Positions 7,215-16,700 of a stretch of DNA of 32,870 bases are shown one piece after another. A program made the position numbers and the translations under genes. The DNA is taken from assembly GCA_021158185.1 (NCBI GenBank), contig JAGGVC010000093.1:1-32870 (forward strand). Direction: 5' to 3'. The notes below the pieces were generated by a model that worked only from the letters and a program-made list of their open reading frames with translations, did not search any database and was not told where the DNA came from. The DNA comes from a bacterium (lineage in GTDB: Bacteria; 4484-113; JAGGVC01). How positions within the stretch are numbered: position 1 is the stretch's first letter; every line of letters begins with the position of its first letter.

Positions 7215-7284
7215 GGTGGTTGACTTGAATGTCTGATGAATGACAAGTTTATCAGAATAATGAACTAAGGGTTGCAAAAATAAA

Positions 7285-7357
7285 TGGGCGGTAGTGGAGT
7301 CGAACCACCGGCCTCTTCGGTGTCAACGAAGCGCTCTAGCCACTGAGCTAACCGCCC
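7285..7357 (-). tRNA. tRNA-Val (GAC)
   Basis: The minus strand folds as a standard cloverleaf. A 7-bp acceptor pairs GGGCGGT with ACCGCCC. The D arm contains AGCTCAGTGG. The anticodon loop TTGACAC sits between CTTCG and CGAAG and gives GAC. The T arm contains GGTTCGACTCC. The discriminator is A and CCA is not encoded. Confidence 0.95.
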
Positions 7358-7387
7358 ATATCCGTACGTTACAGCTGTCAACCGCGC

Positions 7388-7413
7388 AGGCTGCCTGTAT
7401 CGTCCGGCAGCCT
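7388..7413. repeat. Perfect 8-bp hairpin between the two tRNA genes
   Basis: AGGCTGCC (7388-7395) and GGCAGCCT (7406-7413) are exact inverted repeats with a 10-base loop in the 92-base spacer. With no T run it is more likely a processing or spacer structure of a Cys-Val tRNA precursor than a terminator. Confidence 0.55.
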
Positions 7414-7449
7414 CGCCGCGCACACCGGCTTTACGCGTACTGCAAAAAA

Positions 7450-7521
7450 AGGAGGCGCCCGGAATCGAACCGGGGCATAGTGGTTTTGCAGACCACCGCC
7501 TTACCACTTGGCTACGCCTCC
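7450..7521 (-). tRNA. tRNA-Cys (GCA)
   Basis: A minus-strand cloverleaf with acceptor GGAGGCG/CGCCTCC, anticodon loop CTGCAAA (GCA) and T arm GGTTCGATTCC. The discriminator is U, as expected for tRNA-Cys. CCA is not encoded. A run of seven T follows directly, which may terminate part of the transcripts before tRNA-Val. Confidence 0.95.
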
Positions 7522-7584
7522 GTAGCCCCCTTCAGAAGCAAGATATGCCGAACCGACGAGCAACTGCTTCCTTCAGGGAATCGA

Positions 7585-7613
7585 ATTATACCTTGGTGCG
7601 GTTCGCCGGTCAA
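7585..7613 (-). promoter_or_regulatory. Promoter of the tRNA-Cys/tRNA-Val unit
   Basis: On the minus strand TTGACC (7613-7608), a 17-base spacer and TATAAT (7590-7585) lie about 63 bases upstream of tRNA-Cys. Both boxes are near consensus, as expected for a stable RNA gene. Confidence 0.65.
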
Positions 7614-7723
7614 CATACGAGCTGGACGTTACGAATGGTTTTTCGATACCGCCCGGCCTGCTCAGAATTCGAAAAGGCGCGTCCGGCTCGAATTCCCGCA
7701 TAATACCTGCAAACGGAGTTAGG

Positions 7724-8707
7724 TCAGGTTCGCTCGTCCAGAAGCTCGAACATCCGTGATTCGATAAGTCCGAGATCGTCGCGCAACGGGCCGGCTTTGA
7801 TTCCTTCCCCAAGCTTTCCAAATTCATCGCGGGCGCGCTTGATGTACTCCTCGGCTTTTCCCTTGGAGTAATCCACGCTACCGAGTTCGAAAAGCCGTCT
7901 GCGCAGAGCAGTGGTCGTTTCATCGTCGGGAGAGCTTTGCCACCTGGTCATAAGTTCCTCTATCGAAGGATCGCGGCTCATCGCATAGATCAGAGGAAGC
8001 GTTATCCGGCCTTCCTTGAGGTCGTTGAACACGGGCTTGCCGGTCTTTGCGGGATCAGCAGCGATATCCAGGAGATCGTCCGTTATCTGGAATGCCATCC
8101 CGAATTCACGCCCGTAATTGCCTGCGATAATCTGCTCGTCAGTGTCCGCACCGCCCAAATATGCGCCCATACTGCTGCACAGTTCGAAAAGGACGGCGGT
8201 TTTAAGCTTGATTACGTTAAGGTATCGGTCGACATCCAGACTGAAATTATTGCGGTTGCCGATCTCGACGAGCACACCGATGCTGAGCTTCTTGCTCGTT
8301 CGCACGAACATGTCGAAGAGCGTGAAATCACGCATTCTCGCAATCCGATCGAGAACTATGGCGAGTAGGTAGTCTCCAACGATTACCGCAATCTCGTTGC
8401 CGTATTTGTTACTGATAGTTTCGTGGCCGCGCCTGAAATCCGCCGTGTCGATCACATCGTCGTGAACGAGTGTGGCAGTATGGAAAAGTTCGGACATACA
8501 GGCTGCGGAAAGGCTGTTTTTGTAGTGGTAGTCGCCAAAAAGACGTGCGAAGATCATCACGAGTTTTGGACGAAGCCTTTTGCCGTGCTGGCTTGCAATG
8601 GATTCCATATACTGAAGCACGATCTTGTCGCTGCCGATCAGGAACTCCCGAAGCTTCTTCTCGATCTCTACGGCATCGCTTAATGTATGAGTGGAAAAAT
8701 CCTGCAT
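7724..8707 (-). CDS. Long-chain polyprenyl diphosphate synthase
   Basis: This 327-residue trans-prenyltransferase adds isopentenyl diphosphate units to an allylic diphosphate to make the side chain of quinones or undecaprenyl-type carriers. It shows GKRLRP (42-47), the first Asp-rich motif HDDVID (Asp 83, 84, 87) followed by RRG, KT at about 169-170, FQITDDLLD (Asp 210, 211, 214) and KEGRITLPLI. Length and motifs match IspB/HepT-type medium-to-long chain synthases. Chain length cannot be read safely. The residues before the first DDxxD are small or polar (ATLVH) with no obvious bulky block, so long products are favoured. The upstream sequence of ATG 8707 has only a weak ribosome site. Probably a single-gene unit, divergent from the 8813 protease. 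Confidence 0.92.
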   Translation of the reverse strand: MQDFSTHTLSDAVEIEKKLREFLIGSDKIVLQYMESIASQHGKRLRPKLVMIFARLFGDYHYKNSLSAACMSELFHTATLVHDDVIDTADFRRGHETISNKYGNEIAVIVGDYLLAIVLDRIARMRDFTLFDMFVRTSKKLSIGVLVEIGNRNNFSLDVDRYLNVIKLKTAVLFELCSSMGAYLGGADTDEQIIAGNYGREFGMAFQITDDLLDIAADPAKTGKPVFNDLKEGRITLPLIYAMSRDPSIEELMTRWQSSPDDETTTALRRRLFELGSVDYSKGKAEEYIKRARDEFGKLGEGIKAGPLRDDLGLIESRMFELLDERT

Positions 8708-8751
8708 AAAAGGAGCACACCCCTAATGTTCGGTTGAAACGGTCGAGTCAA

Positions 8752-8780
8752 TTCTACCATTCTCCGCATGGGGGTATAAT
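8752..8780 (+). promoter_or_regulatory. Promoter of the dockerin subtilase
   Basis: A perfect TATAAT (8775-8780) preceded by GGGGG, with a weak TTCTAC at the -35 position (8752-8757, 17-base spacer). The start codon is 33 bases downstream. The G-run before TATAAT recurs at 3371-3380 and 24831-24840 (minus). Confidence 0.5.
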
Positions 8781-8812
8781 AGCTCGGCATTTCAGATGAT
8801 TCGAGGTATCGC

Positions 8813-10420
8813 GTGTTTCGAAATCTGCTTGTTCTTGTTGTATATGTCGTAATTGTCGTTGCAAGCACGGGAATCGCTGCGGGCGCTGCTTCCGCCGCAA
8901 GCGTTGATAAACTTCCCTGTGGAGTTTCGATTGACCAAGTATACGACCGCACGCTGATCGTGCGCTTTGTCGAGGGCGTAAGAAGCACAAGCGCACTTGA
9001 ACCTTACCGGTCGATCAGCTGGGACAGAAAGAGTGACGAGAAGTTCTTGAAACCGTTCGGGTGGGGTTTTACCGTGGTCAGGGTCGATGACGGGACCGAC
9101 CTTGCCGAAGCTTTCAGCATGCTTGCAAACGACCCGCTGATCAAGGACGTCTGGCCGAATGTGATCAGGCAGCCGAGTTTCGTTCCGAACGATCCGAAGT
9201 ACTTGAACGAGAGGATCGAAGGACTCTGGACGCCCGATCGCCAGTACTACCTGGAGATGATGGGCGCGGAGGCCGCCTGGGAAAAGACAACGGGATGCGA
9301 GACAGTCGTTGTGGCAATGATTGATACGGGTGCCGATCTCAATCACGAGGAACTAGTGACACAGCTATGGGTGAACCCAGGGGAAATCGCCGACAACGAC
9401 ACCGACGATGACAACAACAACTACATCGACGATGTGCATGGGTACGACTTCTACTTCAAGGACGGCAATCCCGACGATGATCAGGACTTCTCGGCATTTC
9501 ACGGCACAAGCACCGCTGGAATAATCGGCGCGCGCGGCGGAAACAGTGTTGGAATCATGGGCGCCGCAGGGGGGCGCGGAGCGCTGACGGAGCGCGGAGT
9601 AAGGTTGATGATTCTCCGAGTGGGAACGGATATGACGATTAAGCTGACTGCCGAGATCGAAGCACTTGCATATGCAGTTGATAACGGCGCCGATATTATC
9701 AATATGAGCTTCGGCGGGGCATCGGGCGGCTCCGTCGAGAAAGATGCCCTGGACGGCGCATGGAGTTCCGGGCTTGTCATCGTGGCTGCCGCAGGAAACG
9801 AAGGCGCGGGTGCTGTTGGCGAAATTGACTGGCCTGCAGCCGTCGACTCCGTTATTGCAGTCGGCGCGACGACGATATTTCCCGACCGCTATCCACCTCT
9901 CGGCTCGCCGCGGGTTGACGAGACCTGGGCGGACTATTCGAAAACAGGCGCCGAACTTGAACTAACTGCCCCCGGCACATCGATTCTCACACTCGCCGGA
10001 GACGGAGAATATACGGGTCCCGGAAATGCGTCCTTTACAGGCACAAGCGGATCCTGTCCATTAGTGACAGGCCTCGCAGCACTGATAAAGAGCGCGAATC
10101 CTGACCTGATGAATGCTGAAATCCGTACGCTTATGCAGGAAACAGCGGTTGATATGGGACTTGCTGGACGCGATGAGCTTTACGGCTTCGGACGCGTAGA
10201 CTACGAGGCCGCGCTTCAGGACGCCGGACGGGTCATCGCGGGTGATGCAAACGGCGACGGCTTCATAAACGAAAGCGATATTCCCGAAATCACAGCCCTG
10301 TTCGGAATCCAAATTGGCGATCCGAAGTATGTCGGACGAGTGGACTGCAACCGCGACGGCGTCATCGACGAACTCGATCTCTTCCCGATAGGCATGAACT
10401 ACGGACTGGCGACCGACTAA
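8813..10420 (+). CDS. Secreted subtilisin-like (S8) protease with C-terminal dockerin-like domain
   Basis: This 535-residue protein starts at GTG 8813 with GAGG 6 bases upstream. A signal peptide (about 1-29, AASA before the mature part) is followed by a prodomain (about 35-120). The S8 catalytic domain has Asp171 (VAMIDTGAD), His230 (HGTSTAG), oxyanion Asn329 (AAAGNEG) and Ser412 (GTSGSCP). The Ser motif departs from the common GTSMAxP. A D/N-rich stretch at about 192-223 looks calcium-binding. The C-terminus (about 476-531) has two dockerin-type loops, DANGDGFINESD and DCNRDGVIDELD, each followed by a short helix. It could dock to a cohesin or simply stabilise by Ca2+. It is a different subtilase from the lipoprotein at 3570. 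Confidence 0.92.
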   Translation: MFRNLLVLVVYVVIVVASTGIAAGAASAASVDKLPCGVSIDQVYDRTLIVRFVEGVRSTSALEPYRSISWDRKSDEKFLKPFGWGFTVVRVDDGTDLAEAFSMLANDPLIKDVWPNVIRQPSFVPNDPKYLNERIEGLWTPDRQYYLEMMGAEAAWEKTTGCETVVVAMIDTGADLNHEELVTQLWVNPGEIADNDTDDDNNNYIDDVHGYDFYFKDGNPDDDQDFSAFHGTSTAGIIGARGGNSVGIMGAAGGRGALTERGVRLMILRVGTDMTIKLTAEIEALAYAVDNGADIINMSFGGASGGSVEKDALDGAWSSGLVIVAAAGNEGAGAVGEIDWPAAVDSVIAVGATTIFPDRYPPLGSPRVDETWADYSKTGAELELTAPGTSILTLAGDGEYTGPGNASFTGTSGSCPLVTGLAALIKSANPDLMNAEIRTLMQETAVDMGLAGRDELYGFGRVDYEAALQDAGRVIAGDANGDGFINESDIPEITALFGIQIGDPKYVGRVDCNRDGVIDELDLFPIGMNYGLATD

Positions 10421-10585
10421 GTCATTTCTTTCCGAATCGCTGTTGAACGTGAGATACCGAAGCGAGAAAACCGATTTTCCCTTCTGTTGCGGACACTTAA
10501 CACACGCTAGGATTGGTTGAACGATTCAACTACCTCTGTTGTATTTGCCGCGGATCAATATTTTCCCTGTTTTTTGGAGGACGAA

Positions 10586-11197
10586 ATGAGGCTCATTGCA
10601 TTTTTGTCGCTTATTGTTGTTTTTCTCTCGTTCCCGGTTCTTGCTCAAGAAGAAGAACCAATTGAGTTTGCAGGTATACCGTGGGGAAGTACGCCTGAGC
10701 AGGTATATTCCATAATTCACGATAAATTTGGCGCAAAGCTAACCGATGGCACAGAAGTCGGTTTGGAGGAAAGTCCATTACCAAACACAACATATCGATA
10801 TGTAAGATCAATTCATATTCTGGATAAAGACTGGTCTGTATTTTTGATTTTCGAGAACGAAAAAGGCTTGGCCAAAATTGCGTTGCTTTATCAGCTGGAA
10901 TCAGATTCAGAGGACAATGCCTACTCCGATTGGAGGAAGATCGTCAGCGTATACAAAGGAAAATATGGCGAAGGAAACACGTATATTTTGCATTCCGAGA
11001 ACCAGTACATTTCAGATGCCGCTTGGATGCAGTACAAAAGCTATTCGCCAAGCTGGATTTACGAAAGAAATGGCATCCTTGTCGCCGTAAATGTCGAGTT
11101 TGAATACTCGAACCATTCAATAAGTATTGTGTATGAATCGCCGATTTTCTATGAAATCAAGAAGAAAGAAGCAGAGGCCGATAAGGAACTGATTTAA
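10586..11197 (+). CDS. Secreted protein of unknown function
   Basis: I choose ATG 10586 because TTGGAGG lies 5 bases upstream and a clean signal peptide follows (hydrophobic to about residue 17, then VLAQEEE); the in-frame start at 10517 would hide it. The mature part (about 185 residues) begins IEFAGIPWGSTPEQVYSII, a pattern common in small periplasmic proteins with an initial GIPWG-x-x-xxEV motif, and ends in a Lys/Glu-rich helix. I do not recognise the family. By eye the gene is clearly AT-richer than its neighbours (more AAA, TAT and ATT codons), which hints at acquisition by transfer. The bidirectional terminator at 11271-11305 closes it. Confidence 0.75.
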   Translation: MRLIAFLSLIVVFLSFPVLAQEEEPIEFAGIPWGSTPEQVYSIIHDKFGAKLTDGTEVGLEESPLPNTTYRYVRSIHILDKDWSVFLIFENEKGLAKIALLYQLESDSEDNAYSDWRKIVSVYKGKYGEGNTYILHSENQYISDAAWMQYKSYSPSWIYERNGILVAVNVEFEYSNHSISIVYESPIFYEIKKKEAEADKELI

Positions 11198-11270
11198 GCG
11201 ACACGTTCGTTCCCTATCGGTTCACGGCATACTTAACCACAGCGGTAGCCGCCAGACTAATCTCAACGAC

Positions 11271-11305
11271 AAAAAAATGGCGCGCCATGTAGCAACGCGC
11301 CATTT
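11271..11305 (-). terminator. Terminator between convergent genes
   Basis: ATGGCGCG (11277-11284) and CGCGCCAT (11296-11303) form an 8-bp stem with an 11-base loop. On the minus strand the stem runs into seven T (11277-11271), ending the LPP20/FlgT-like gene. On the plus strand only a short T run follows, so it may serve the 10586 gene weakly. Confidence 0.75.
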
Positions 11306-11333
11306 GCACTACTCACATCACACCGATGCCGCG

Positions 11334-12485
11334 CTAACGGACCTTGATATCCAGGCTTGAGTTCGTATAGCCGGTTATCTGGAAGGTCTGTCCGCCGACA
11401 ACCTTGCTGTCGATCAGGCCGCACACGGTTTCCGCCTTCATCTTGTGGACGAGATCGAAAGTGAGAACGCCTGCGTTGAACTGCTTGTTTACGATCTTGA
11501 CGAACCCGTTCGTTCCGGCAAGAAGCTGTTCAAGGTTGTTCCCCGTCGCAAATGTGGCGTTCGACACGGTCACGCGGTAGCGATAGCCGTCCACGCTCAT
11601 CGCGCCCCACTTCTTCGGAACCTCGATGTTTATTTCCTTGCCGATCGTCTGGCCCGCAAGCATCATCGCGTTACTCGCTGCCATAGTCTCGCTGTTGGCA
11701 GGCTTGCCGGTAACCTGGTAATTCTTGGCAAGGATGACGCGCGCTGTTGCGGCGTTAATCACCTTGAGCTGGACTATCGCGTCGTACGTGCCCATATACC
11801 CGCCGAGGTCCATCGAAGCGCCCATATTCGTGTTTTCCTGAGCCTGCGAGGTACCCACGATGAACGTATCTGCGCCGAACTGGTTTGCGAGCGCGACCGC
11901 AGCATCGAGATTGCCACCCAAAGCCTGGTCAACAGCGTTCTTGGCGGCCACTGCGTCCATCTGCTGGCGGTCCACGATGATGAAATTGGTGATGAGCTGG
12001 TTCATCAGCTCGGTTTCGAGCGTTGCAGCGCTGAAAGGCGTTCCGGAAACCCGCTCGTCAATGAAGAGCATCACCTTGTGGTCGTCAAGAATATCGAGCT
12101 CGCTGAGGTTCTCAAGGACGATGTCAAGATAGATGTCCGCCGAGATCTTGATGAAGTACTCGCTGCCGCGGGGGCCCTCGTGCAAAATCGCAATATTGCC
12201 GATGAAGCCCTGACTCCTCGAAATGAGCGATTCCCAGAGGTTGCCCATCGCGTCGACCTCGCTTTCGCTCTTGACGTAAATGCCCGCACCGGCTTCGATA
12301 GCTTTGCGCTTGGCATCTTCCATCGCAAGCGTACGTGCGAGATTCGTATTTCCGGCTTCGATGTAACTCACGCCCTCGACAGTAACGCTTTTCACCCGGA
12401 TGTTATCGCTCTGGGCATAAAGCGAGCCTGCAAAAACAAACAAGGCAAGACAAAGAAGTGAAATCAGCTTCGAGTTATTACGCAT
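11334..12485 (-). CDS. FlgT/LPP20-like secreted envelope protein
   Basis: This 383-residue protein has a signal peptide (about 1-24, SLYAQ). The N-terminal domain (about 30-125) contains VEGVSYIEAGN, the LARTLAMEDAKRKAIEAG helix and a strand pair, as in the FlgT N-terminal/LPP20 fold. The middle (about 135-250) has NFIIVDRQQMDAV and GADTFIVGTSQA, resembling the TolB-N/CsgG-like lipoprotein fold of FlgT's middle domain. The C-terminal domain (about 285-383) seems beta-rich. FlgT is an outer-membrane flagellar H-ring protein in Vibrio. No flagellar gene is near, so a broader envelope role is safer. It is the second gene of a pair with 12589-13575. The ribosome site GGGGAG is 8 bases from ATG. 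Confidence 0.75.
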   Translation of the reverse strand: MRNNSKLISLLCLALFVFAGSLYAQSDNIRVKSVTVEGVSYIEAGNTNLARTLAMEDAKRKAIEAGAGIYVKSESEVDAMGNLWESLISRSQGFIGNIAILHEGPRGSEYFIKISADIYLDIVLENLSELDILDDHKVMLFIDERVSGTPFSAATLETELMNQLITNFIIVDRQQMDAVAAKNAVDQALGGNLDAAVALANQFGADTFIVGTSQAQENTNMGASMDLGGYMGTYDAIVQLKVINAATARVILAKNYQVTGKPANSETMAASNAMMLAGQTIGKEINIEVPKKWGAMSVDGYRYRVTVSNATFATGNNLEQLLAGTNGFVKIVNKQFNAGVLTFDLVHKMKAETVCGLIDSKVVGGQTFQITGYTNSSLDIKVR

Positions 12486-12540
12486 GGAGTTCTCCCCGTA
12501 TAAAGGTATGTCATATCACCGTTTCACGGCGATTCTGAAA

Positions 12541-12583
12541 CATGAAAAGAAAGGAGGGGCGCATAAGCACCCCTCCAAAAAAA
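12541..12583 (-). terminator. Terminator between the two LPP20/FlgT-like genes
   Basis: GGAGGGG (12553-12559) and CCCCTCC (12570-12576) form a 7-bp stem with a 10-base loop. On the minus strand the stem is followed by TTTCTTTT. The plus strand also shows a seven-A run next to it, so it could act both ways. It lies between the genes, so the downstream gene may be expressed at a lower level by readthrough or need its own promoter. Confidence 0.7.
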
Positions 12584-12588
12584 CCGCA

Positions 12589-13575
12589 TTAGTAGATGAA
12601 GACAACCTTGAGCTTGGAAAGGAAGTCGTAATCCTGAGTCGCGTCGATGATCTTCTGGGCGTCTGCAGTGCTGATCACGATATCCGCCTCGAAGTTGCCG
12701 CTCTTCTGGATGCCTTTCACAACAAGCGGGTTCTTGCCCGCTCTCGGATTCTGGCGCGCCTGCTCCATCGAACGCGTGTATGCAACGATGCCGTAGTCGA
12801 TCACGGTTTCCGCGTCAATCTTGATGAATCCGTAAACGTTCCTGCCCTGCGGGTCAAGTACGTTCGGGCTCATCGCAGGCCTGATGCCAAAGCCGGAGCC
12901 GTCAACGATAAGTCCGGTGTAAGGGCCCCTGTCAGTAACCATGGGCGGCGTCTCAATCGGCGTTCCGGTCGGTACAAACGGTTTGACCGTATCATCGCCA
13001 ACGGTAATCTGCGCTGCGAAGCTCGCACTCGTGTAGATGCTCGTTGAGGCGAGAGGCTCCTGCTTGCTCGCCACGTACGGAAGAACCGCTGCGGCGTAGC
13101 TTGTGCCGCGGCCATAGAGCAATGCAACCGCTTTCACCTTGACCTCGTACTGGCCGGGATCAGCAGCACCATTGTTTACGTAATCCTCATACGCAATGCC
13201 GTCAATGAATCCTTCGCTGTGGCTCACGAAATACTCGTGAAGCTCGGCATCTTTGACAATACTCTCGCTCACCACATTAATGCCCTTGACCTTCTCGAGA
13301 AGCTTCTGCTGAGCGTTGAGCTCGGCCATGCGGCTAGCCTTGTTTCGCTGGATTGCCGGAGTTGCAGTGAGGAAGTTGGTCGGCACGAAACCGTAGCCGT
13401 ATACGACAATGTTGTGCGTTCCCCAGTCAACGTAGTTTTCCTTGTCACCCGAGAAATGCACCTGCGTACTCATTGACACATCAACGCTAACCGTCTGCGC
13501 GTCCGATGACCTTGGTACCGCCGAAAGGGCGAACACAAGAATGAAAACAAATAAAACCCCCAGCATTTTCTTCAT
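12589..13575 (-). CDS. LPP20-like secreted envelope protein
   Basis: This 328-residue protein has a signal peptide (about 1-26). Key family features are VVYGYGFVPTN followed by the RMAELNAQQKLLEKVKGINV helix region (about 75-103), as in LPP20-type proteins. Further on are TGLIVDGSGFGIRPAMSP and GRNVYGFI (about 215-250), matching the conserved GLIVDARGLGxxPAxxP pattern of the same group. The C-terminal segment AGKNPLVVKGIQKSGNFEADIVIS also fits. It probably sits in the periplasm or outer membrane. GGAGG lies 8 bases before ATG, and the promoter at 13611 is close. Partner of 11334-12485. Confidence 0.78.
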   Translation of the reverse strand: MKKMLGVLFVFILVFALSAVPRSSDAQTVSVDVSMSTQVHFSGDKENYVDWGTHNIVVYGYGFVPTNFLTATPAIQRNKASRMAELNAQQKLLEKVKGINVVSESIVKDAELHEYFVSHSEGFIDGIAYEDYVNNGAADPGQYEVKVKAVALLYGRGTSYAAAVLPYVASKQEPLASTSIYTSASFAAQITVGDDTVKPFVPTGTPIETPPMVTDRGPYTGLIVDGSGFGIRPAMSPNVLDPQGRNVYGFIKIDAETVIDYGIVAYTRSMEQARQNPRAGKNPLVVKGIQKSGNFEADIVISTADAQKIIDATQDYDFLSKLKVVFIY

Positions 13576-13610
13576 AAACCGTTCCTCCTTACCCTAGAAA
13601 TGGGTTTGAA

Positions 13611-13619
13611 ATTATACCA
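13611..13619 (-). promoter_or_regulatory. Extended -10 promoter of the LPP20-like pair
   Basis: On the minus strand TGGTATAAT (TGn-extended consensus -10) lies 36 bases upstream of ATG 13575. No good -35 box is seen. Confidence 0.55.
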
Positions 13620-13706
13620 AAGAATATGCAAATCCGCTCGCAGGGCAGAATTTGAAACGATAACCGTGCGCACATCACGAGGAATGATAATCAAAGATGT
13701 AACGGC

Positions 13707-16700
13707 TCATCCAGATTCTGCTAGGTTATCTTCGAGAAGTCGGCGAGCCCGCTGGGTGATTCCAACGAGTGAAGACTCACTGCCCAATGCAACGACGCCT
13801 TCAAGCGTCTCTCTCGCCTCGGTGATTCTGTCAAGCTTCAAAAGGGCCTGTCCGAGATTAAGCCTGCCCTCGGCGATATATTCCGCTATTTCTGTCTCTT
13901 CAAGGGTTTTCAAGCCTTCCAGCAGATTAGCGAGCTCTGATTCATCGCCGGACGAGATGATTCGATATTTTGCCGTATAGGTTGTTCGAAGACCGATTTC
14001 ACGCGGGTTGTTTGCGCTTCGTGCATGTGCAAGCGATGCTTCCGCGCACTCAATCGCCTTTTCTATATCACCCGCGTACTCGTGTGCAAGCCCAATGTTC
14101 CCCAACACCATACCGAGCATCTCAGTATTGCCTGTCTCCTCGTAGATCTCCTTAGCCTGCTCACCGTACTGAAGAGCATACTGTATGTCTCCTTGCTCAA
14201 AACAGGCCAGACCGAGATTTGTCAGCATTTCAGCTTCCACATTCTTGTTACCGATAGGCTGATTGATTTCAAGCCCTTTCTGGTAATGCTCGCGTGCTTC
14301 ATCGAACCGCCCCCGCATCGACGCAATTATTCCGATGTTTGCATACACTCTGGCCTTGCCAACCCTTTCGCCGATATCTTCAAATATCTTGAGCGCCGCC
14401 GTGTAGTCAGCATTAGCCTCGTCGAACCGCCCCATGTATGTGTATACGCCGCCTCGGTTTAGATGCACGGCCCCTTCGAGTGCTTGATCGCTGCCCTTTT
14501 CGGCTGCTTCGAGTGCAGATGCGTAATAGGCTATAACCTCGTCCCACTTGTTTCTCCGCTCGCTAATGCGCCCAAGCGTCAATAGAATCCGCCCAAGCGT
14601 CTTCTCATCACCGATCTCCCTGCAAAGCGCACCTGCCTTGTCCTGAAGTTCAACTCCCTTATCGAGATCGCCAAGATTGGCAGCAAATACGCCAAGGATG
14701 CGATAAATCCTCGCAAGGTCGGCCTTCGTGCCGATATCGTGGACTTTGTCCAATATGCGTTCGGCAATAACCTTCCCTTCCCTGTAAAGACTTAGCGAGT
14801 TGTAGCATTCCAGAAGATCGAGTGTCAGTGCAATCTCCTTTCGGTCTCTCCAAATCTCGTCCTTTATCTTTCTCAGGCACATTCCTTTCAGGCACTTCAG
14901 CGCTGAAGAATACATCCTCTTCGCGTCATTGAATCGGCACATGAGTGCAAAGTCCTTGCCGGCAAGCTCGTAGTAATCAACGGCCCTGTCGAATTCCTCG
15001 GCGCGTTCGTAATGATGGCCGAGCGCTGCGTAATGATCCTCAATTCTATCGCTGAAAAGCGACTCTATTGCCTCGGCTGTGAGCCTGTGAAGAGTCCGGC
15101 GATTTGTTCGGAGGAGTGTGTTGTATGCCGTTTCTGAGATCAGAATATTCTTGAAAATGTATGTTTCATCAACGCCCCCTTCTCCCTCGCCAGACCTGAA
15201 AATCATCTGTTTTTCGGTCAGCGCGTCGAGAAGGTTTCGAGTGTCCTTGGAATCATAATCGCGCGTGAGATGCGACAGCACGTTTTCGAGCACGGCGAAC
15301 GAGAACTCGATTCCGATTACGCTTGCTTTCTGTAATAACCCCTTGAGCGCACTGTCAAGCCTGTCTATACGCGAAAGAACAATTGAATTCACACTCACAG
15401 GAACATCCAGGTTGTCAATCTTTCCCACTATCCGCCATTCATCACCGACAGACCTGAATATCCCGCGTTCAACCAGCAGATGCACGATTTCTTCAAGGAA
15501 AAACGGATTTCCTTGTGAGCGTTCTGTAAGGAGAACCATGATGCGCTTTGGCATGGTTAATCCCTTGAGCATACTCTCGACAATCTTGCGGCAATCGCTG
15601 TCTGTCAGCGCATCCAGTGTGATCCGTGTAAGACGCGGGAACTCCGCCCAAGCTTCCGGAAGTTCGAAATCGGATCTGTAGATTACGATCAAATAAACAG
15701 GCAGACTTGCCTTGACTTCGTCTGCAACAAGCATAAGACCTGCAAGCGAACCGTCATCCGCCCATTGCAAGTCATCAATAGTAATCACAAGGGGATGGCC
15801 TGTTTTGCCGGCTTCCATTTCAGCAAGGGCGGTAAATACGCGCCTGATTGCAATTCGGCGCTCGGCTTCCAATCCAGGCTGATCAAGCTTGAGTCTCGGA
15901 TCATCGTACTCAAGTCCGAGCATATGTCCGATAATCGGGAGAGCCTCGATCGTTTTGTCCGGCTCACTCTCAGAGTCTGCGAGCGCGGAAATGCCCGACT
16001 CCAGCTTCTCACGAACCACATCGGCACTGTCGGAACCTTTCACGCCGAAGTACTGCTTCAGAATATCGAGCACGGAAAAATACGGCCGAGTCGCATAGTT
16101 CGGCGTGGTTGACCTGATCGCGGTCAGGTCGACGCCTGCATCTTCGTCGAGCGCCTTCCTCAATTCGTACGCAAACCTCGACTTTCCAATGCCGGGATGC
16201 CCCTCGATGCAGCAGATTACATTGCCTGCATCAGATGAAAGTAGCTCCCGGAATCCGTTACAGAGCTTGTCGATTTCATTTTCTCTCCCGACAAAATGCG
16301 TACGCCCAGAAAGGCTCGTTCGCTGCCACCTTTCCGTCCGCTCGTGATTCACGCCCTCGACCACGGAAACAGGAACAGGCTCTACCTTGTTCTTAACCTT
16401 GATCGGCTTTCTTTCCTCATAGACAAAAATATCGCCGAGGTATCTCCTGGTTCCACCGGTAATCAAAATACTGTTAATGGGAGCATTAGCTTCCATTCGT
16501 TGCGCAGTATTCACAGTATCACCCATAACTGTGATGTCCTTCTCGCGGCCTGCACCCATCGTGCCATATACGACCTCACCGTAATTTATCCCGATGCGAA
16601 GACCCAGCTCTATTCCCTTCGGTTTAAGGAGTGTATTGATTTGGGTGATGCGATCCAGCATTGCAAGCCCTGCACGGATGGCCATCTCGCTGTCGTTATC

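Noticed and set aside
7359-7381. TTGACA (minus strand) as a -35 box for tRNA-Val
   Set aside because: With normal spacing the -10 would fall inside the tRNA gene and no TATAAT-like box is present. tRNA-Val is more likely co-transcribed with tRNA-Cys.
7665-7695. GAATTCG/CGAATTC inverted repeat as terminator of the polyprenyl synthase gene
   Set aside because: 7-bp stem but a 17-base loop and no T run on the minus strand. Too weak to call.
13661-13680. Second CRP-type site upstream of the LPP20-like gene
   Set aside because: GTG and TCAC elements are present but the spacing is one base short and the GTGA half is incomplete.
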